From assembly GCF_030409605.1 (NCBI RefSeq), contig NZ_JAUFQG010000004.1, positions 1,924,501 to 1,988,500 on the forward strand: 64,000 bases of DNA. The letters run 5' to 3'. A program made the translations under genes and the position numbers. The notes beneath the pieces were generated by a model. The model saw nothing but the letters and a program-made list of their open reading frames with translations. It had not been told where the DNA came from and searched no databases. Positions 54,064-63,567 of the stretch are shown here, piece by piece; within the stretch, counting starts at the first letter, position 1, and every line of letters starts with the position of its first letter. This DNA is from Simiduia curdlanivorans (GTDB lineage Bacteria > Pseudomonadota > Gammaproteobacteria > Pseudomonadales > Cellvibrionaceae).

Positions 54064-54398
54064 GGTAATTCTCCGTCGTCAGGATCTTGGTGTCGTACTT
54101 GAGCGCGCAAATTTTAAGCATTTGACCCTCTGGGTTCGGTCAAAGTTTGTCTAAGGGCACTGGTTTGTGAAAAAGGGCGCTAAACTTACCATATTTGCGC
54201 CTTGCTCAAAATCCCTACCGTTGTTAGAGTGCGTGGATTATGGACGAAGTGGCCATTAACCTGCGCGATTCCTGTCACACGGCGCCTGAAGTGTAATTTA
54301 TAAGGTGAAAGCCCTATAAAAAGCGTCACGGTGGTTCACGCCAAGGCCCGACTCCTCAATAACAATTCAGTTTATCAGCAGTAAGGTGCGCCCCACCC
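54064..54398. promoter_or_regulatory. Divergent control region between gatC and mreB
   Basis: A 335-bp gap that must carry promoters for both operons. It contains a perfect inverted repeat TTTGACC (54121-54127) and GGTCAAA (54138-54144), nearer gatC. AT-rich -10-like boxes (TATAAG, TATAAA near 54300-54320) lie ahead of mreB but have poor -35 partners, so I do not assign a promoter. No gene is visible. Confidence 0.45.
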
Positions 54399-55433
54399 AT
54401 GTTTAAACGCCTGCGCGGTATGTTTTCTAACGACCTGTCCATCGACTTGGGCACGGCAAATACACTTATTTATGTACGTGAACGCGGTATCGTCCTCGAT
54501 GAGCCGTCAGTGGTTGCTATTCGCCAGCACAACGGTTCCAAGATTGTGGAAGCTGTGGGCGTTGAGGCGAAGCGCATGTTGGGTCGAACCCCCGGTAACA
54601 TCACCGCTATTCGACCGCTGAAAGACGGCGTGATTGCCGATTTCCAAGTCACCGAAAAAATGCTCCAGCACTTTATTCGCAAAGTGCATGAAAATAGCTG
54701 GTTTCAGCCATCGCCCAGAGTGCTGATTTGCGTCCCTTGTTTATCCACCGAAGTTGAGAAGCGGGCGATTCGCGAATCCGCTATCGGTGCTGGTGCGCGC
54801 GAAGTGCGCTTAATTGAAGAGCCCATGGCGGCCGCTATCGGTGCCGGATTGCGGGTTGAAGAAGCCACCGGTTCTATGGTGGTGGATATCGGCGGTGGCA
54901 CCACGGAGATTGCCATTATCTCTTTGAATGGTGTGGTCTACTCAGATTCCGTGCGCATCGGCGGCGATCGTTTCGACGAAGCCATTGTTAACTATGTGCG
55001 CCGCAACTACGGTTCGGTGATCGGCGATGCCACGGCCGAGCGCATTAAACAAGAAATTGGTTGCGCCTTCCCCGGTAGCGAGGTGCGTGAAATTGATGTG
55101 CGCGGTCGCAACTTGGCTGAGGGTGTGCCGCGTAGCTTCACCCTAAACTCCGATGAAATTCTCGAGGCCTTACAAGAACCTTTGGCTGGCATAGTGCAAG
55201 CGGTAAAAAGTGCGCTTGAGCAGTCGCCGCCAGAATTGGCCTCAGACATCGCCGAGAGCGGTATTGTATTAACCGGCGGCGGCGCCTTGTTGCGCGATAT
55301 CGACCGTTTACTGTCGGAAGAAACCGGCCTGCCGGTTATTGTTGCCGACGATCCATTGACCTGCGTCGCCCGCGGCGGTGGCAAGGCCATGGACTTAATG
55401 GATAAGCGAAATATCGATCTGTTGTCCTCTTAA
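54399..55433 (+). CDS. mreB: Rod-shape-determining actin homologue MreB
   Basis: MreB polymerises beneath the inner membrane and guides side-wall peptidoglycan synthesis. The 344-residue protein starts MFKRLRGMFSNDLSIDLGTANTLIY, where the amphipathic N-terminus attaches to the membrane. Phosphate-1 (DLGTANT), phosphate-2 (VVDIGGGTTEIAI) and adenosine (GIVLTGGGALL) motifs are intact. It heads mreBCD, followed by mreC 17 nt later. The cell is therefore probably rod-shaped. Confidence 0.98.
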   Translation: MFKRLRGMFSNDLSIDLGTANTLIYVRERGIVLDEPSVVAIRQHNGSKIVEAVGVEAKRMLGRTPGNITAIRPLKDGVIADFQVTEKMLQHFIRKVHENSWFQPSPRVLICVPCLSTEVEKRAIRESAIGAGAREVRLIEEPMAAAIGAGLRVEEATGSMVVDIGGGTTEIAIISLNGVVYSDSVRIGGDRFDEAIVNYVRRNYGSVIGDATAERIKQEIGCAFPGSEVREIDVRGRNLAEGVPRSFTLNSDEILEALQEPLAGIVQAVKSALEQSPPELASDIAESGIVLTGGGALLRDIDRLLSEETGLPVIVADDPLTCVARGGGKAMDLMDKRNIDLLSS

Positions 55434-55450
55434 ACCTGTAAACAGGAGGC

Positions 55451-56305
55451 TTGACGATCAAACCGCTGTTTACCAAAGGGCCCTCCCCGGCATCGCGCGC
55501 CAGTGTGCTTATAGCGGCGATGTTGGCGTTGATTTTAATCAACCGCTATACCCCGTGGCTCGATCCCGCGCGCGAGCAGCTGGGCGTCATCGCCGCGCCA
55601 TTCTATTGGCTGTCTAATGTACCTTCGCGGCTGGGCGAGTGGCTGGATGACAGCATGAACTCGCGCGAAGAACTCGAGCAACAAAATGCCGCGTTAAAAG
55701 GCGAAGTCTTGGTGCTCAAGCGCAAGACCCAACAGATGGCCTCTCTGGCCGCTGAAAACGTGCGCTTGCGCCAGCTATTAAATTCGGCAGATCTGATCGA
55801 AGACCGGGTGTTAGTAGCCGAGCTTATCGGTGTTTCACCCAATCCCCAATCCCATGTCGTCGTGGTCAATAAGGGCAGTGACGATGGCGTCTATGTCGGC
55901 CAGCCCTTGCTCGATGCCAATGGCTTAATGGGGCAGGTTATCGATATTACCGCCCTAACCAGTCGTGTCATGCTCATTACCGACCCCACCCACGCATTAC
56001 CTGTACAAGTGAACCGCAACGGCGTGCGAGCCATTGCCGAGGGCGTGGGCGATTTGTATTCGCTAAAGTTACGCCATCTATCGAGCACGGTGGATATTCG
56101 AGCCGGTGATTTACTCGTCTCTTCCGGTTTGGGGCAGCGCTTCCCCGTTGGCTATCCGGTGGCCGAGGTAGTGTCTGTGACCATGGAGCCAGGCAAGCCT
56201 TTTGCCGATGTGATTGCCGTGCCCAAGGCACAGCTCAATCGCAGTCGCCATGTACTGTTGGTATTTGATAGCGAGACGAATCGTGCAGGCACCCAAGCCC
56301 AATAA
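55451..56305 (+). CDS. mreC: Rod-shape-determining protein MreC
   Basis: MreC is the periplasmic scaffold of the elongation complex. A TTG start at 55451 follows an AGGAGG site, and the family pattern (KPLFTKGPS) begins at once. Membrane helix is about residues 18-34; a coiled coil covers about 70-115 (ELEQQNAALKGEVLVL, AAENVRLRQLL). Two beta-barrel lobes then end with DVIAVPKAQLNRSRHVLLVF. The 284-residue size is normal. The mreD start lies inside its 3' end. Confidence 0.95.
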   Translation: MTIKPLFTKGPSPASRASVLIAAMLALILINRYTPWLDPAREQLGVIAAPFYWLSNVPSRLGEWLDDSMNSREELEQQNAALKGEVLVLKRKTQQMASLAAENVRLRQLLNSADLIEDRVLVAELIGVSPNPQSHVVVVNKGSDDGVYVGQPLLDANGLMGQVIDITALTSRVMLITDPTHALPVQVNRNGVRAIAEGVGDLYSLKLRHLSSTVDIRAGDLLVSSGLGQRFPVGYPVAEVVSVTMEPGKPFADVIAVPKAQLNRSRHVLLVFDSETNRAGTQAQ

Positions 56306-56768
56306 TCTGTGGGTCTTACCGCTAATGCTGGCCCTTGGCCTGCTATTGGCGGTTTGGCCCATGGGCAGTTGGAGCATCTATCGGCCCGCTTGGATCGTCT
56401 TGCTGTGCACCTATTGGGTGCTCGCTTTGCCTTATCGTGTTGGTCTTGTGTCGCTTTGTTTGGTCGGCTTACTGCAAGATATCGTCGAGGGTGGCATGCT
56501 GGGTTTTCATGCCCTATCGCTGGTGCTTATTGGCTATGTCTGTCTCCTGTCTTATCAGCGCCTACGCAACTACGCGCCTTGGCAGCAGGCCGGCTGGGTG
56601 TTTGTCTTGGTGGGCATGCAGCAGGTTATTGGCAATTGGGTCAACTCGCTGTCCGGACATGAATACACTGGCTTAGATTTCCTCTTGCCCGCGCTGACCA
56701 GCGCTTTGTGTTGGCCCGGCATTCATCGCTCGCAGCAGTGGTTGCGCCGGCGTTACAAGGTCACTTAG
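56283..56768 (+). CDS. mreD: Rod-shape-determining protein MreD
   Basis: A 161-residue inner-membrane partner of MreC with about five helices. The start is taken as GTG 56283 (MQAPKPNNLWVLPLMLALGLLLAVWP), overlapping mreC by 23 bp. The longer frame from 56214 lies wholly inside mreC and has no family resemblance. LPYRVGLVSLCLVGLLQDIVEGGMLGFHALSLVLIGYV carries the conserved GLLQD block. It is the last mre gene before maf, 98 nt away. Confidence 0.92.
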   Translation: MQAPKPNNLWVLPLMLALGLLLAVWPMGSWSIYRPAWIVLLCTYWVLALPYRVGLVSLCLVGLLQDIVEGGMLGFHALSLVLIGYVCLLSYQRLRNYAPWQQAGWVFVLVGMQQVIGNWVNSLSGHEYTGLDFLLPALTSALCWPGIHRSQQWLRRRYKVT

Positions 56769-56866
56769 TTGGCAGTGTTAATCACGGATATGCCGCTGCA
56801 AAGGACTACTGAGCCTAGGTTAGGGATATAATGTGAGGATTCTGTTTTGATGGCCAAGGAAGATGT

Positions 56867-57478
56867 ATGGTTAAGTCACCGCTGGTTTTAGCCTCTCAAT
56901 CTCCTCGGCGCAAGGAAATCTTGCTGCAACTGGGCGTGAACTTTAAACAGATAGCCGTCGATGTTGAAGAAATTCCCCTCCCCCATGAATCGCCTGCCGC
57001 CTATGTGTGTCGCTTAGCCGAAGCAAAAGCGCGCGCCGGTTATGCCTGTCAAAACACGGCGGGTGCTGTGGTGCTGGGCGCTGACACAGTGGTGGTGTGC
57101 GACGAACAAATTTTAGAGAAGCCCGAATCCGAGGCGCACGCCAAATCCATGTGGCGGCGCCTATCCGGGCGCAGCCACGAGGTGTTAACCAGTGTTTGTA
57201 TGTTCAACGGTCAAGTGGCGGAACTCGAGTTATCGGTAACCCAAGTTCAATTTACCCTGCTCACTGACCACATGATCGATAACTACTGGCTCACCGGGGA
57301 AGGACTTGATAAAGCGGGCGGATACGCAATTCAGGGTATGGGAGCTGCTTTTGTAAAAGCGATATCGGGCAGTTACTCTGGGGTGGTGGGCTTGCCGATC
57401 GAGAAGCTGATCCCACTGTTTGATCAGTTTGACATAGCCTATTGGTGTCAACCCGTAAAAAATCGAGCCTTGGATTAA
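56867..57478 (+). CDS. maf: Maf/YhdE-type nucleotide pyrophosphatase
   Basis: This 203-residue enzyme hydrolyses dTTP/UTP or modified nucleotides to the monophosphate, and may act in nucleotide sanitation or division arrest. The substrate loop is SQSPRR (10-15). The catalytic Asp is D73 in GADTVVV. DKAGGYAIQGMGAAFVKAISGSYSGVVGLP is the YhdE-type C-terminal block. The gene lies 3 nt before rng, as in Pseudomonas. Confidence 0.94.
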   Translation: MVKSPLVLASQSPRRKEILLQLGVNFKQIAVDVEEIPLPHESPAAYVCRLAEAKARAGYACQNTAGAVVLGADTVVVCDEQILEKPESEAHAKSMWRRLSGRSHEVLTSVCMFNGQVAELELSVTQVQFTLLTDHMIDNYWLTGEGLDKAGGYAIQGMGAAFVKAISGSYSGVVGLPIEKLIPLFDQFDIAYWCQPVKNRALD

Positions 57479-57481
57479 GCC

Positions 57482-58960
57482 ATGAGTGAAGAGCTGTTAA
57501 TCAATGTGGCCCCCACTGAAACCCGCGTTGCGCTAGTGGAGAATGGTGTCCTACAGGAAGTCTATATCGAGCGCCCGCAGCGCAGGGGTTTGGTTGGCAA
57601 TATTTACAAAGGCAAAGTTGTGCGCGTGCTGCCTGGTATGCAGGCGGCGTTTATCAATATTGGCCTCGAGCGCGCAGGTTTTATTCATGCGGCCGATATA
57701 GCACCCTTGGATGAAAACGGGATGGAGGCGCGGCAGGTCGAAGTGCCTGACATTCGAAGCCTCGTACACGAGGGCCAAACCTTAGTCGTGCAAGTGACCA
57801 AGGACGCTATAGGTACTAAGGGCGCGCGCTTAACCACGCACCTTTCGCTGTCCTCGCGCTACCTGGTTTACATGCCTAAAACTGAACACATTGGTATTTC
57901 CACTCGCATCGAAGAAGAGTCAGAACGGGAGCGGTTAAAGCTGTTGGTGGAGCGCGCCATCGCAGAAAATAACGGTGTCGGACGGGGTGGTTTTATTGTT
58001 CGAACCGTTGCCGAGCTTGCCACAGAAGCTGAAATTATGGCCGATGTGCCATTTCTTTATCGGCTGTGGGATAACTTGAGCGGTGCCATTTCCGCCGCCG
58101 CGGTACCCACGGTCTTGCATGAAGACCTGCCGCTATTTCTGCGCACGCTGCGCGATCTGGTGAAGCCCAATTTAGAGAAAATTCGGGTTGATTCGCGTGA
58201 AGTTTATGCCCGCATGAATGAATTTGCCCATCAGTACTCGCCGGAAATAGCGAGTTTGCTGGAGCATTACCCGGGCGAGCGTCCACTGTTTGATCTATAC
58301 GGTGTCGAAGACGAAATTGAGCGCGCACTTGAAACTAAAGTGCCCTTGAAGTCAGGTGGCTATCTGTTGATCGAACAAACAGAAGCGATGACCACGGTGG
58401 ATGTCAATACCGGCGCTTTCGTTGGCCATCGCAATTTAGAAGAAACGATATTTAAAACCAATCTTGAAGCAGCAACGATGATTGCTCGTCAGCTGCGCCT
58501 AAGAAATTTAGGTGGCATCATTATTCTTGATTTCATTGATATGCAAGATAAGGAACATCAGCGCCAAGTGTTGAGAACCCTTGAGAAGATGATGGAGCGC
58601 GATAACGCCAAGACAAGTATCACCGGCGTATCAGAGCTTGGTTTAGTGGAGATGACGCGCAAGCGCACGCGCGAATCTTTGGGGCAGGTTATGTGCGCAC
58701 CCTGCCCAGTTTGCCAGGGTCGCGGTCAATTGAAGTCTGTGGAAACCGTGTGTTTTGAATTGTTTCGAGAAATTCTACGGGAAGCCCGTTCTTACGAAAA
58801 CGAGAGTTTTTTGGTGCTTGGTGCGCAGGTTGTTATCGATCGGTTACTCGACGAAGAATCTGCCAACGTGGCTGATTTAGAGGAGTTTATTGGGCGGCCA
58901 GTAAAGTTTCAGGTGGAAACCCTTTATAGCCAAGAACAATACGACATCATCTTGGTTTGA
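57482..58960 (+). CDS. rng: Ribonuclease G
   Basis: RNase G is the single-strand endoribonuclease that matures the 16S rRNA 5' end and processes some mRNAs. The S1 domain starts near residue 37 (GLVGNIYKGKVVRVLPGMQAAFINIG). Catalytic metal ligands are D307 (TTVDVNTG) and D350 (IILDFIDM). The zinc-link is C405-x2-C408-x2-C411 (CAPCPVCQGRG). The 492 residues and the lack of a long C-terminal scaffold separate it from RNase E. It is coupled to maf and lies 10 nt before yhdP. Confidence 0.97.
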   Translation: MSEELLINVAPTETRVALVENGVLQEVYIERPQRRGLVGNIYKGKVVRVLPGMQAAFINIGLERAGFIHAADIAPLDENGMEARQVEVPDIRSLVHEGQTLVVQVTKDAIGTKGARLTTHLSLSSRYLVYMPKTEHIGISTRIEEESERERLKLLVERAIAENNGVGRGGFIVRTVAELATEAEIMADVPFLYRLWDNLSGAISAAAVPTVLHEDLPLFLRTLRDLVKPNLEKIRVDSREVYARMNEFAHQYSPEIASLLEHYPGERPLFDLYGVEDEIERALETKVPLKSGGYLLIEQTEAMTTVDVNTGAFVGHRNLEETIFKTNLEAATMIARQLRLRNLGGIIILDFIDMQDKEHQRQVLRTLEKMMERDNAKTSITGVSELGLVEMTRKRTRESLGQVMCAPCPVCQGRGQLKSVETVCFELFREILREARSYENESFLVLGAQVVIDRLLDEESANVADLEEFIGRPVKFQVETLYSQEQYDIILV

Positions 58961-58970
58961 TTAACTTTTT

Positions 58971-61900
58971 ATGAAAAAGCTTGGCTCCTTCCTCGCTATC
59001 ACCATAGGCCACTTCTGGCGGCTCATCGCATTGTTGCTAATTCTATGCGCGTTGCTTGTGCAGCTGGGCCGAATGGCGACACCGATGGTCGCCGATTATC
59101 GCGAGCCCTTGATCGATTATCTGACCGATAAATTGGGAATGGCTGTAGCTATTCAATCGCTCGACGCGCGCTGGGAAAGTTTGCTGCCTGTGCTCGCCTT
59201 GGAAGGCTTGGTCATATCTACGCCCAATGGAAAAGTGGTATTGGAAGTAGAAAGTGCGCTGGCCGAGGTAGATTTAATTGATTCGGTGATAGACCGACAG
59301 CTACGTTTCTCTGATGTTGAATTTTTAGGTGTACGCAGTAACTTTGTCGAAAATGCGACAGGTGCTTTTAGTTTGGAAGGCCTTAGTACGAATACCAGTG
59401 CCGCGAAAGATTCTGCCGTTACTCCCTACACGCTTGATAACCTACGGGATGTTTTCCTAATTGGAAAACAAGTAAATTTAATTGATTTAAAAACCCGTAT
59501 TCGCCTAGATAGCGGTCACGAACTTGAGGTGACAGTAAATCGCATATTGTTGGAACACGGCAATAATCGTCATCGCTTAAGTGCCACTATTCAATTGGAA
59601 GACAAGCCCGAAGCGATTTCATTAACGATGGAGGGCAGCGGTGACCCCTTCGATATTTCTGAATTCGGCTCCAAAGCCTACCTCCGGGTCGACAATTTTC
59701 CCACTGAAAAATTACTGGCCCTGGTGGCGCGGCGCTATTGGCAAAGCTTACCCGAAGGGCGGTGGCGCAGAGAAGGGCAGGCGAGTATTGAAGCCTGGTT
59801 GACATTGGCGCCAGATAAAGGTCTGAACTGGTTGGGGCGTGTCAGCTTGAGCGGGTTGCCCTTTGAGTTAAAGGGGCATCAGGTTCCCTTTCGTTCCATC
59901 GATGCAGAAATTGTTGGCGATGCTGACTTTGATGGAAATTGGTTGTTGCAGTTACAGAACATCAATATGCAATGGGGTGATACCGAGCACCCGCCGTTTA
60001 CTATGCAAATTCAATCGAGCACCAACAAGCTGATGAGCATCAACGCCGATCGGTTGGTGTTGCAGCATTGGCACAAGTGGTTAAGTGATAGTCAGCTATT
60101 GGCGCCGGCTTTAGTTGACGTGTTCGACGAGTTAGCGCCAGCCGGCAGCCTTGAAAATGTACATCTGTCTTGGCCGCAACAGAACCCCTCAGATTTTTTA
60201 TTGCAAACTAATTTGACTAAGGTATCGGCCCAAGCATGGCGCGGCGCACCTACCGTAACCGGTGTGGATGGCTATTTGGAAACCACGAAAAGCAGTGGCT
60301 TTGTCGATTTGGATAGTCGCCAGGGTTTCAGCATGCACTACACCACTGTGTATGAAAATGCGATGGCTTACGACAGCGCCAATGGCCAAGTAGCCTGGTG
60401 GCTTAGGCCCGAAGAGCAGACTCTTTATGTCAATAGTGGGCCTATTCGGTTGGCCGGTGACGACGGAAACGCAACCGGGTTCTTATATATCAATGCACCG
60501 ATACAGCGTGAAGATCACACGCTGGAGCTGCTACTGCAAATAGGCATAGAGAATTCTGCGGCACAATACCACAAAAAATATGTACCCTTTGTGGTCTCGG
60601 AAAATTTGCGCCAGTGGCTGGATGTAGCGGTTCAAGAGGGCGATGTGCGTCAAGGCGGGTTTATTTTCCACGGCTTTATTGCCGGTGCCTTGGCGCGTAT
60701 GCCGAGCGTACAACTTTGGCTGGATATTGAAAATGCAGCTCTCGATTATTCATCGCCATGGCCAGCGGTATCTGAGGTCAGTGCTGAATTGGTTTTAGAT
60801 ACTTCGCATCTGCTTGTGAATGCTAGCTCTGGGCGAATTTATGATTCTATTTTGCAGCAAGCCAAGGTTGAATTGATTACTCAGGAAAGCGGATCGTCGA
60901 ACTTGCTGATTGATGGTCGGCTTGCGGGTCCTTTAGCGGATGGGCAGAAATTGTTGGCCGAGAGCCCTTTGGCCGATATCACCAACCACACCTTTGCCAA
61001 TTGGCAAATGGCTGGCGATTTTGCAGCGAATCTAGCGCTTAATGTGCCCATGACTAAGAACAGTGATGAATTGGATTTCGATGTTCAGGTCGAAATCGGA
61101 AAGGGTGAGTTAGCACTGCCTTTTATTAATTTGTCTGCCAAAGATTTAACCGGTGGGATAAGGATATCGAGACAAAACGCCATCGCGATTAACTCGTTAA
61201 AGGGCACTTTGTGGAACCAACCGCTAAGTGTGCGCTCTGCCTTGAATGACAGTAAAAACTTTTTGGAAATTAGCTTGGCTGCTCGGGCGGATATTGCCGA
61301 TCTCGTAACTTGGGCTGGCTTTTCGTCGGTGAAGCAAGTCTCTGGAATCTCGAACTATGCTGTCGCTATTGACGTTCCTTGGGGCGCGCAGCAAAACCTA
61401 AACACCCCGGTAAATATTGGCGTCAGCAGTGATCTTATCGGCCTTGCCGTAAATTTACCGACGCCTTTGAATAAAGCATCGGATCAAAAATTGCCGTTTG
61501 CATTAGATATTCCGCTCACACAAGAAAGTGTACGGGTGACTGCTCGCGCTGGTAACGTCGCTGATTCGATTCTGCTGTGGTCTAAGGTTGATCAGCGTTT
61601 TGCTTTTGATCGCGGCGCTGTACAGCTATTTGGTAAGGCGCGTTTACCCGAGCAACCCATGCTTCGGTTAGGCGCTGGTTTTGAGCGTTTTGATCTTAAC
61701 GCTTGGCTAAGTGCTTTCGATGGTCAATGGAGCGGCATACGCAAACCGATTGAGGCCTCGTATAGTATCGACGATGGCAACGAAACTGCTGTAGATGAGC
61801 GTGCATCGGAGGTGGAGAACGAAGCATATTTGCCGCTTTATATCGTGCTTAATGCAGAGCAATTGGTCTTAGCTGGCGAGCACGAGATAGGGGAAACCCA

Positions 61901-63227
61901 TTTAGAGGGAATAAAGAGCGCGGATCGCTGGGCGTTCAGTCTTCAGAATGAACGCTTGGCGGGCACCTTGGATTTGCCGCTTGCAGCGGACAGCTCGCTC
62001 GACCTTTCGTTAAAAGTTTTACGTTTACCGCTATGGGCGGCTCAGGAAGCACCGGTACAGGAAGGTGCTCCCGTTGTAGCGGTTGAATTATCGAGTGTTG
62101 ATAAAGAAGCGTTAGCGCTAGAGCAGGCCGAGTTAGTGTGGCAGCGGGTAAAGTCGCTACCGAAGATTCATGCGGCAATTGCGAGCTTGTATGTTAAAGA
62201 AAAAAATATTGGTCAGTTAACTTTTGACTCTTACATCCAGCAGGATACTTGGCATATCGATAATATTACCGGTGCTCTATTTGGCTTGTCTGTTGCTGGC
62301 TGGCCGACCAATGAGGCTAGTGGCGCAAGTGAGGCAATTGGAACAACCGGCACAATAGGGACAGCAATGACAAGCGGTGCGAGTTTGTCGTGGAATCATG
62401 GCAATAACGAATCGGTATTTACCGGGCAGGTAAAGGCGGGTGACCTCGGTGCGGTGATGGAAGCCTTTGATACGAAAAAATTAATAGAAAGTAATCGCGC
62501 CACCTTCAACGCCAATCTTGCTTGGCGCGGTGATCCTTATGGGGTCAAGCTGGAAAGTTTGCGTGGTGACATTGATTTTCAAGTTAAAGACGGCCGCTTT
62601 ATGCGCGCAGATGCCTCCGCCAGTAATGCGTTAATGCGGCTCATGGGAATATTTAACTTCGATACCTGGATTCGTCGTTTACAATTGGATTTTTCCGATG
62701 TTTACGCCAGCGGCATGGCCTACGACGAGGTCAAAGGGGCGTTGGAATTTGATCGAGGGCTGGTGCAATTTAATACACCTGTGTCGGTAAAAACGCCGTC
62801 GAGCAAAATGCAGATGGAAGGGCAGGTGAATTTGGTCGATAACACCATCGATACCAAGCTTACGGTTAACTTGCCCGTGTTAGATAACCTCACTTTTATT
62901 GCGGCGGTCTCAGCCGGTTTACCCGTGGCTGCGGGGGTATTTGTTGCCAGCCGGTTATTTGAAAAGCAATTCGATAAAATGACCAGTGTTAACTATCGGG
63001 TGGTTGGTGCGTTGGATAACCCAAGCATGCAGTTTAAACAAGTTGCAGACAACCCGAAGAAAGCCGGCAGCGCTCAAACAGAGTCCCCGCAAGAACCTGC
63101 TGTTGGTGACCCAACCACCGCTTTGGATTCATCTACAAGTTCGGAACAGTCAAGTTCAAGTCAACGATCCACTAACCAAGAAAACTTTGGTCATAGTGAA
63201 GAAGATAAACCTATCCTCGATAACTAG
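58971..63227 (+). CDS. yhdP: AsmA-like envelope lipid-transport protein YhdP
   Basis: YhdP is a large inner-membrane-anchored protein with a periplasmic beta-groove, linked to phospholipid delivery to the outer membrane (with TamB and YdbH). The 1418 residues are above the E. coli length of about 1266. A single N-terminal membrane helix (about 10-30) is followed by repeating beta strands throughout. The AsmA-like C-terminal domain lies near residues 1160-1370 and includes GDIDFQVKDGRFMRADASASNALMRLMGIFNFDTW. The final 50 residues are Ser/Gln-rich and disordered. Its TAG stop lies in the CTAG flank of the following MITE-like element. Confidence 0.93.
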   Translation: MKKLGSFLAITIGHFWRLIALLLILCALLVQLGRMATPMVADYREPLIDYLTDKLGMAVAIQSLDARWESLLPVLALEGLVISTPNGKVVLEVESALAEVDLIDSVIDRQLRFSDVEFLGVRSNFVENATGAFSLEGLSTNTSAAKDSAVTPYTLDNLRDVFLIGKQVNLIDLKTRIRLDSGHELEVTVNRILLEHGNNRHRLSATIQLEDKPEAISLTMEGSGDPFDISEFGSKAYLRVDNFPTEKLLALVARRYWQSLPEGRWRREGQASIEAWLTLAPDKGLNWLGRVSLSGLPFELKGHQVPFRSIDAEIVGDADFDGNWLLQLQNINMQWGDTEHPPFTMQIQSSTNKLMSINADRLVLQHWHKWLSDSQLLAPALVDVFDELAPAGSLENVHLSWPQQNPSDFLLQTNLTKVSAQAWRGAPTVTGVDGYLETTKSSGFVDLDSRQGFSMHYTTVYENAMAYDSANGQVAWWLRPEEQTLYVNSGPIRLAGDDGNATGFLYINAPIQREDHTLELLLQIGIENSAAQYHKKYVPFVVSENLRQWLDVAVQEGDVRQGGFIFHGFIAGALARMPSVQLWLDIENAALDYSSPWPAVSEVSAELVLDTSHLLVNASSGRIYDSILQQAKVELITQESGSSNLLIDGRLAGPLADGQKLLAESPLADITNHTFANWQMAGDFAANLALNVPMTKNSDELDFDVQVEIGKGELALPFINLSAKDLTGGIRISRQNAIAINSLKGTLWNQPLSVRSALNDSKNFLEISLAARADIADLVTWAGFSSVKQVSGISNYAVAIDVPWGAQQNLNTPVNIGVSSDLIGLAVNLPTPLNKASDQKLPFALDIPLTQESVRVTARAGNVADSILLWSKVDQRFAFDRGAVQLFGKARLPEQPMLRLGAGFERFDLNAWLSAFDGQWSGIRKPIEASYSIDDGNETAVDERASEVENEAYLPLYIVLNAEQLVLAGEHEIGETHLEGIKSADRWAFSLQNERLAGTLDLPLAADSSLDLSLKVLRLPLWAAQEAPVQEGAPVVAVELSSVDKEALALEQAELVWQRVKSLPKIHAAIASLYVKEKNIGQLTFDSYIQQDTWHIDNITGALFGLSVAGWPTNEASGASEAIGTTGTIGTAMTSGASLSWNHGNNESVFTGQVKAGDLGAVMEAFDTKKLIESNRATFNANLAWRGDPYGVKLESLRGDIDFQVKDGRFMRADASASNALMRLMGIFNFDTWIRRLQLDFSDVYASGMAYDEVKGALEFDRGLVQFNTPVSVKTPSSKMQMEGQVNLVDNTIDTKLTVNLPVLDNLTFIAAVSAGLPVAAGVFVASRLFEKQFDKMTSVNYRVVGALDNPSMQFKQVADNPKKAGSAQTESPQEPAVGDPTTALDSSTSSEQSSSSQRSTNQENFGHSEEDKPILDN

Positions 63228-63490
63228 GGAACCTCTGAATAACTCTGGTACCGCTCTGCGTGACCTGTAGCGGTCAGCCGCAAGGCGAGTTTCGCAGCTA
63301 ATGGCCCTAGCGCTTAGCAAGAAGCTCAACGCAACGGATGGGCGCTAAAGGCCTCGCCCTACGGGGCTTCCAGCAAATTCCGTGTGCGTTGTTGCGACTG
63401 CTCGACAGACCCCGGTATGCCTTCGAAGCCGCGCCTAGCCCACGAAATTTGCTGGAAGCCAGAGCTGCACCAGAGTTATTCAGAGGTTCC
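63228..63490. mobile_element. MITE-like palindromic element with IS5-like ends
   Basis: A 263-bp element. Its ends are long inverted repeats that begin GGAACCTCTGAATAACTCTG and match over about 32 bp with two mismatches. It is flanked by CTAG at 63224-63227 and 63491-63494, a 4-bp target duplication of the kind made by IS5-family elements. A second, internal inverted repeat pairs 63366-63384 with 63441-63459 (18 of 19). There is no transposase gene, so it would have to be mobilised in trans. The left CTAG supplies the stop codon of yhdP. Confidence 0.85.
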
Positions 63491-63567
63491 CTAGTGCGAG
63501 CTTAGATGCACAAGTGCTGCAGTTGCGCTACCGCAGTCGATTCCTCGGGTTGGGTTAATTTAACTGG

